From Nanobdellota archaeon (GTDB lineage: Archaea > Nanobdellota > Nanobdellia > Pacearchaeales > GW2011-AR1): DNA of 8,369 bases. The notes under the pieces are model-generated. The model had not been told where the DNA came from. It worked only from the letters and a program-made list of their open reading frames with translations, and searched no databases. The stretch covers positions 1-8,369 of the forward strand of contig JAHJRM010000060.1 of assembly GCA_018830905.1 (NCBI GenBank), read 5' to 3'. Shown here piece after piece: positions 5,346 to 8,369 of the stretch; within the stretch, counting starts at the first letter, position 1; each line of letters opens with the position of its first letter. The translations under genes were made by a program, and so were the position numbers.

Positions 5346-5442
5346 GCCTGCATAGCTCAGTGGCAGAGCATCAGTTTTGTAAGATGTTTCAATGAACATC
5401 CAAACTAACTGGGGGTCGGGGGTTCAAATCCCTCTGCAGGCT
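5346..5442 (+). tRNA. tRNA-Thr(TGT) with 25-base BHB intron
   Basis: The acceptor GCCTGCA (5346-5352) pairs perfectly with TGCAGGC (5435-5441), and T73 is at 5442, as usual for archaeal Thr. The D-stem is GCTC/GAGC. The anticodon stem is TCAGT (5371-5375) with ACTGG (5408-5412). The T-arm is GGGGG/CCCTC around TTCAAAT. The anticodon TGT is at 5378-5380. The intron spans 5382-5406. TTTG (5376-5379) pairs with CAAA (5401-5404), flanked by the bulges TAA (5380-5382) and CTA (5405-5407), and the inner hairpin is GATGTT/AACATC. This is the canonical bulge-helix-bulge cut by the splicing endonuclease between the second and third bulge base. Splicing leaves the standard loop TTTGTAA. CCA is not encoded. 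A structured leader sits directly upstream. Confidence 0.96.
5382..5406 (+). other. tRNA intron (position 37/38)
   Basis: Cuts in the two three-base bulges, TA|A and CT|A, release 25 bases with a six-pair hairpin and a six-base TCAATG loop. Removing it restores a seven-base anticodon loop. The outline fits the strict archaeal splicing motif. Confidence 0.93.
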
Positions 5443-5446
5443 TATG

Positions 5447-5459
5447 CTGTTAAAAACAG
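5447..5459 (+). other. Small hairpin after tRNA-Thr
   Basis: CTGTT-AAA-AACAG begins five bases after the mature tRNA end. It is followed by ATCCTTTC, a weak T-rich run. It may mark the trailer end or termination. The 5-base stem is short, so this is tentative. Confidence 0.3.
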
Positions 5460-5479
5460 ATCCTTTCAAATATTATCCA

Positions 5480-5517
5480 AGAACCAGTATGATTTTACTT
5501 CATTAATTCGGGCTGGG
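5480..5517. repeat. Dispersed repeat, copy 1
   Basis: The segments AGAACCA, TGATTTTACT, TTAATTC and the G-rich end GGGCTGGG are shared in the same order with 5951-5990. It lies 31 bases beyond the stop of the YbjQ gene, in the untranslated tail of that minus-strand gene. The + strand stays G-rich to 5525. Confidence 0.55.
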
Positions 5518-5548
5518 TGGGCGGGACAAATTTCTATCTAATAAAAAC

Positions 5549-5878
5549 CTAACCTTTCTTAACCTTAACAGCAGTTCCAAAAGCAAGCATCTCCGATGCT
5601 CCTTGCATAACCATTGACGTAGAAAATCTCATTCCAATAACTGCATCGGCGCCCATTTTAACAGCGTCATTGACCATCCTATTAAAAGCCTCATCTCTTG
5701 ATTGAGAAGTCATCTCTGAATAAGTTTTAATCTCTCCACCAACCAGACTCTTAAAACCAGCACCAATATCCCTTCCAATATTTCTCGCGCGAACAGTATT
5801 TCCTCGCGCGATTCCAAGAATTTTCGCAATCTTCTGCCCAGGAATCTCCTCGCCTGTTGTGATAATAATTTCTGTCAT
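5549..5878 (-). CDS. YbjQ/UPF0145 family protein
   Basis: This 109-residue protein covers the whole UPF0145 (YbjQ-like) domain. It has the opening TTGEEIPGQKIAKILGIARG, the basic NTVRARNIGRDIGAGFKSLVGGEIKTYSEM, the helix SRDEAFNRMVNDAVKMGADAVIGMRF, and the C-terminal strands EMLAFGTAVKVK. The length is the normal ~105. The family is widespread and forms small, probably multimeric cytoplasmic proteins; older annotations suggest heavy-metal binding, but the exact role is unknown. There is no Cys here to support thiol metal binding. A TATA box (ATATTTAAAA on this strand, 5901-5910) is centred 28 bases before ATG, so the message is probably leaderless. It stands alone, with repeats on both sides. 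Confidence 0.92.
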   Translation of the reverse strand: MTEIIITTGEEIPGQKIAKILGIARGNTVRARNIGRDIGAGFKSLVGGEIKTYSEMTSQSRDEAFNRMVNDAVKMGADAVIGMRFSTSMVMQGASEMLAFGTAVKVKKG

Positions 5879-5900
5879 GACTACTTCAAGAACAATTTAC

Positions 5901-5910
5901 TTTTAAATAT
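5901..5910 (-). promoter_or_regulatory. TATA box of the YbjQ gene
   Basis: ATATTTAAAA on the minus strand is centred 28 bases from the ATG at 5878. No ribosome-binding site lies between, which fits leaderless transcription. Confidence 0.6.
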
Positions 5911-5922
5911 TCCCATCACCAC

Positions 5923-5940
5923 GCTCGCCTTCGGCTCGCT
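5923..5940. repeat. Short GC-rich repeat/hairpin
   Basis: GCTCGC occurs twice around CTTCG, and GCCTTCGGC can form a three-pair stem with a TTC loop. It stands out in an AT-rich gap, directly beside dispersed repeat copy 2. It may be part of that repeat unit. Confidence 0.35.
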
Positions 5941-5950
5941 TAAATTAAAC

Positions 5951-5990
5951 AGAACCAAACTTGATTTTACTAAGTTAATTCAGGGTTGGG
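5951..5990. repeat. Dispersed repeat, copy 2
   Basis: It matches copy 1 (5480-5517) at about 31 of 40 aligned positions with small gaps, sharing AGAACCA, TGATTTTACT, TTAATTC and the G-rich end. It begins five bases beyond the stop of the 67-aa membrane gene, so both good copies follow minus-strand genes. Confidence 0.55.
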
Positions 5991-5995
5991 CTGGT

Positions 5996-6199
5996 CTATT
6001 TCCCCTTCTTCTTCCCTTTCAAATCTTTCCTTTCCTCAATAACATCCTCTCTTCGATTATAAAGAATAAAAAACCCTAAAATTAAAATAGGTATCCCATA
6101 AATCAGCGTGACAAAATGCGCCTTCGGCGCAAACACCATTAAAACAAGCCCAATAACAACTAATAAAGTTCCAGAAATTGTTCTGCTAAGAGTATTCAT
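5996..6199 (-). CDS. Small two-helix membrane protein (67 aa)
   Basis: Two hydrophobic helices are evident: about residues 8-25 (ISGTLLVVIGLVLMVFAP) and 29-47 (FVTLIYGIPILILGFFILY). A short PKAH turn lies between them. The C-terminal tail NRREDVIEERKDLKGKKKGK is highly charged and ends in a Lys/Gly run, so both ends should lie in the cytoplasm. I do not recognise a family; tiny proteins of this design are common in archaeal genomes. The A/T box AATTTATTAA at 6221-6230 on this strand is centred 26 bases before the ATG, so the gene probably has its own leaderless promoter despite the same-strand cluster 54 bases upstream. A GC-rich palindrome inside (6118-6130) simply encodes APKA. Confidence 0.76.
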   Translation of the reverse strand: MNTLSRTISGTLLVVIGLVLMVFAPKAHFVTLIYGIPILILGFFILYNRREDVIEERKDLKGKKKGK

Positions 6200-6220
6200 A
6201 AAAAAACTATACGAGCTAGG

Positions 6221-6230
6221 TTAATAAATT
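6221..6230 (-). promoter_or_regulatory. TATA box of the 67-aa membrane gene
   Basis: AATTTATTAA on the minus strand is centred 26 bases before the start codon at 6199. No ribosome-binding site is seen, so leaderless expression is likely. Confidence 0.5.
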
Positions 6231-6253
6231 TTATCCTAAAAAATAATTTAATG

Positions 6254-6697
6254 CTAATTCTTTAATTTCTTTTCAGCCCACCATTCATAAATTATTCCAA
6301 TTAATATCAAAATAGGCGCTAAATAATAATGGTTTTTGAATAATCTAAAATCAAATAGATAAACTAGAATCAGCCATAAGTTAAAAACACCATAAACAAT
6401 AATTAAAGTGGTTAATACCAATTCCTCTGCCTTAAATGTAATCTTATCTACTTTTTTTGCTAGCCAAGCTCCACCTTTAACAACAAAGTAAAAAATTATT
6501 AAAACAATTGGAGTAAGAAAAAGAGGATTATTTACTCCAAGTAAATTCGCTATTGGTTTCCATATACTACTCTCAACTCCACTTCCATGAGCAAAAATTA
6601 CATCAAGACTTGCATCCAAAAAAACTAATACTGCTAAAATAGTCCATCCAACTTTTTTTGATAAAACAACTTTTAGCTTCTTATTTTCCTTTTTCAT
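6254..6697 (-). CDS. Four-helix membrane protein (147 aa)
   Basis: After a basic start (MKKENKKLKVVLSKK), four hydrophobic helices follow at about residues 17-36, 58-74, 93-115 and 124-140. The protein ends with EWWAEKKLKN, and both termini probably lie inside. The first helix and the loop after it (FLDASLDVIFAHGSGVESSI) recall small DUF5658-like membrane proteins, which carry an Asp in the helix and a G.xE motif after it; this is a weak similarity by eye. No enzyme motif is seen. Its ATG overlaps the stop of the 228-aa gene by four bases (ATGA), so the two are translated together and their products may interact. It is the last gene of the cluster that starts beyond the right edge. Confidence 0.76.
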   Translation of the reverse strand: MKKENKKLKVVLSKKVGWTILAVLVFLDASLDVIFAHGSGVESSIWKPIANLLGVNNPLFLTPIVLIIFYFVVKGGAWLAKKVDKITFKAEELVLTTLIIVYGVFNLWLILVYLFDFRLFKNHYYLAPILILIGIIYEWWAEKKLKN

Positions 6698-7380
6698 TCT
6701 AGATTAACAACTTTAATAATTTCAGTTTTATCTTTAACAAAAAACTTTAATCCAGAAGCTTGTTTTGATATTTCAAAAATATCCTTGAATTGTTTTTCAA
6801 GATTTGGCTGAAAACCATTAACCCTATTGTTTGTTGCAAAAAGCGTATATGTATTACCCGAACTATCTCTTAATTCTGAAACAAATTTTACACCAAACAG
6901 ACCAGCGTTATTGAAAGTAGTCTTCCCTAGGTTTGTTATCCCTCCATTTACAAGAAGATAAAATCCGGAGGTGTTTATATTCTGTCCGCCCTCAATAGTT
7001 ATCTGAGTCTCTTTAGCAATATTATTTATTTTCATTGAGAAAACTTCTTCCCCATAAGTCAAATTAAATGAATCACCCAAATTGTAATATTCATATTGTT
7101 GTTCTAGTTTAGGAGCATTAATCCCACTAATTATTAAAAGTGTGAAATAAACCACAAGGAATATAATTACTTTTAGTGGTCTGCTAATTCTAAGATATTC
7201 TTTTGGAACAGCTGCAAAAATTCCGGGAATAAAAAAAAGAAGTCCTACAAATATCTGTCCTGCTTTGATTGTTACAACTGCTGAAAAAATAGAGAATAAT
7301 ATTGCTAAACCGACAAATATCCAACAAGTTACATTCCAAACACCAATTTCTTTAGCGGGTTCTTTTTCTTTTTTTCTCAT
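6694..7380 (-). CDS. Membrane protein with extracellular DUF4352-like domain (228 aa)
   Basis: Three hydrophobic helices are at about residues 13-37, 43-58 and 69-86, after a charged MRKKEKEPAK start. Residues 98-228 are polar and strand-rich: LGDSFNLTYGEEVFSMKINN, then a hydrophobic YLLVNGGITNLGKTTFNNAG, then GVKFVSELRDSSGNTYTLFA. They end with an LKFFVKDKTEIIKVVNL strand. This order (short N-terminal strand, a VxxxITNxG strand, DxxGNxY, and a final FxV strand) matches the Ig-like DUF4352/telokin-like domain found on many exported proteins; I assign it by pattern only. With three helices and a cytoplasmic start, the domain should face outwards. The start codon lies two bases after the stop of the YAPGT-repeat gene, and its stop overlaps the 147-aa gene, giving one transcription unit. 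The function is unknown. Confidence 0.8.
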   Translation of the reverse strand: MRKKEKEPAKEIGVWNVTCWIFVGLAILFSIFSAVVTIKAGQIFVGLLFFIPGIFAAVPKEYLRISRPLKVIIFLVVYFTLLIISGINAPKLEQQYEYYNLGDSFNLTYGEEVFSMKINNIAKETQITIEGGQNINTSGFYLLVNGGITNLGKTTFNNAGLFGVKFVSELRDSSGNTYTLFATNNRVNGFQPNLEKQFKDIFEISKQASGLKFFVKDKTEIIKVVNLE

Positions 7381-7382
7381 AT

Positions 7383-8369
7383 TTAATCATCTATTGCGTC
7401 GGGGTCAACAATAGTTCCTACAATTCCATCTGGTCCGGGGTCTACTCCTGCTACATCATTAGAAGAACCACCATCCACTGTCCCTGAGTCAACTGTTCCA
7501 GAATCAACAACGTTATCTCCACCACTCACTACATCATCTCCCTGTGTTCCGCCTGCACTTGTCCCAGGAGCATATCCTCCATTTCCATCATCCGCAACAT
7601 CATTAGAAACAAAATTATTTCCTCCACCACTGGTTACAACATCCTGCCCATCACCGTCTATGACAACTCCTCCTCTCCCCCCTGGGCCTGTTCCAGGAGC
7701 ATAAGTTATACTTGCAATTTGATTAGTAATTTGATTCATTTGTTGTTTTATTTGCATTGCTTTACTTTGCACTTGCATTTGCCCATCTGTTCCATTTGCA
7801 GTTGTTCCTGGAGCATATCCTCCTCCTACGCCACTACCATTAGCATTTGTCCCAGGAGCATAATTATTTTGTTCTGATTTATTTTCAAATTCTTCTATAA
7901 TACCATCAACATCCTTTTCAACAATATAATTAACTAAACCATCTTCAGTCCTAACAACAGTAATCTTCCCACATTTTTCCTCAAGAAAAACATCTCCATC
8001 AAAGCACTCAGGAACTGATTCTTGCATTGTTGGTTCTTTTTTCTCAGGCCTCTTCCCAATATAATTCCCATACGCATCCCAATCTTCTTTTGTTTCTTTT
8101 AAATGTGCATATTGTTTACATTCGGGTTTATCATTATCATCCCAACACTCTTCAGGAACTCCATCTGAAGGTTGTATATCATACTCTATCATGTAAGATT
8201 TTTCCTTAAACAAATTCTTTAAAAAGCCAGGAACAAAACTCTCTGCAAAACTATCTCCTTGTTTCGGCTCCATTGCTCTTAATTCATTACAAGAGATTTC
8301 ATCTTCTTTGTATTCACATCTAATAGCTAGAGCAACCATCTTCTCACATTTTGCTTTTTGTTCAACATC
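7383..8369 (-). CDS. Asp/Gly-rich YAPGT-repeat protein, N-terminus outside window
   Basis: The frame is open to base 8369 (DVEQKAKCEK precedes the first Met at 8339), so this is the C-terminal ~328 residues of a longer gene. Counting from that Met, residues 1-155 are acidic, with Cys at 8, 17, 65, 74, 111 and 122 (CEYK, SCNE, ECWDD, ECKQY, ECFDG, KCGK), likely disulfides. After this come four YAPGT units, encoded at 7848-7862, 7803-7817, 7689-7703 and 7560-7574, mostly followed by small residues (NANG, TANG, GPGG, SAGG). A Gln/Met helix (QMQVQSKAMQIKQQMNQITN) separates units 2 and 3. The end is Gly/Asp/Val-rich, with VDSGT twice and PDAIDD last. Ca-binding or an extended stalk is possible. 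It is probably exported, although any signal lies outside. I do not recognise a family. Confidence 0.85.
   Translation of the reverse strand, partial: DVEQKAKCEKMVALAIRCEYKEDEISCNELRAMEPKQGDSFAESFVPGFLKNLFKEKSYMIEYDIQPSDGVPEECWDDNDKPECKQYAHLKETKEDWDAYGNYIGKRPEKKEPTMQESVPECFDGDVFLEEKCGKITVVRTEDGLVNYIVEKDVDGIIEEFENKSEQNNYAPGTNANGSGVGGGYAPGTTANGTDGQMQVQSKAMQIKQQMNQITNQIASITYAPGTGPGGRGGVVIDGDGQDVVTSGGGNNFVSNDVADDGNGGYAPGTSAGGTQGDDVVSGGDNVVDSGTVDSGTVDGGSSNDVAGVDPGPDGIVGTIVDPDAIDD
7555..7862 (-). repeat. YAPGT-coding repeats (four copies)
   Basis: On the + strand the copies read as variants of TTGT-CCCAGG-AGCATA at 7560-7574, 7689-7703, 7803-7817 and 7848-7862. The first and third extend to a 26-base match (GCA.TTGT.CC.GGAGCATATC CTCC). 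Spacings are 129, 114 and 45 bases, so it is not a simple tandem array. Silent changes between copies show that the peptide has been kept. Confidence 0.8.

Noticed and set aside
6118..6130. GC-rich palindrome GCGCCTTCGGCGC as terminator
   Set aside because: It lies inside the 67-aa membrane gene, encodes APKA between two helices, and has no T-run after it.
8027..8209. 60-aa plus-strand frame
   Set aside because: It is the complement of the Cys-rich part of the YAPGT-repeat gene.
7383..8339. Complete 318-aa gene starting at 8339
   Set aside because: The frame is open through to the window edge with compatible acidic/Cys-containing residues before that Met, and an exported protein should have a signal further upstream.

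Overview
The window looks like chromosomal DNA of a DPANN archaeon, probably of the Pacearchaeota/Woesearchaeota/Nanoarchaeota group. The evidence is the archaeal/eukaryotic-type ribosomal proteins L44e and S3Ae, a tRNA-Thr gene with a canonical bulge-helix-bulge (BHB) intron at position 37/38, AT-rich TATA promoters placed about 26-28 bases upstream of start codons (leaderless genes), compact gene packing, and surface proteins of types I recall only from DPANN genomes. The lineage call is inference, because no 16S gene is present.

Left part (1-2989, minus strand): an envelope operon. A 45-aa protein overlaps a 612-aa protein with a pilin-like N-terminal anchor. This is followed 6-21 bases later by a secreted protein with a signal peptide, which runs off the left edge.

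Middle (2990-5442, mostly plus strand): a tRNA-Val(GAC) gene with an unusual structured trailer that repeats the tRNA 3' end; a small convergent HTH protein; a hairpin-rich intergenic region; then L44e - S3Ae - nucleoside diphosphate kinase - intron-containing tRNA-Thr(UGU). One hairpin element of about 41 bases occurs twice, ending 2 bases before the S3Ae start codon and directly before the first base of tRNA-Thr. This is the most unusual signal I found.

Right part (5443-8369, minus strand): a YbjQ/UPF0145 protein and a 67-aa two-helix membrane protein, each probably leaderless. Next is a tight three-gene cluster: an exported Asp/Gly-rich protein with four YAPGT repeats (its N-terminus lies beyond the right edge), a 228-aa membrane protein with a C-terminal beta-rich domain, and a 147-aa four-helix membrane protein. 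A dispersed repeat of about 40 bases occurs in the gaps at 5480 and 5951, with a weaker copy at 3578.

The window therefore combines a translation/nucleotide block with two cell-surface blocks. No transposase, CRISPR array, integrase or rRNA gene is visible.
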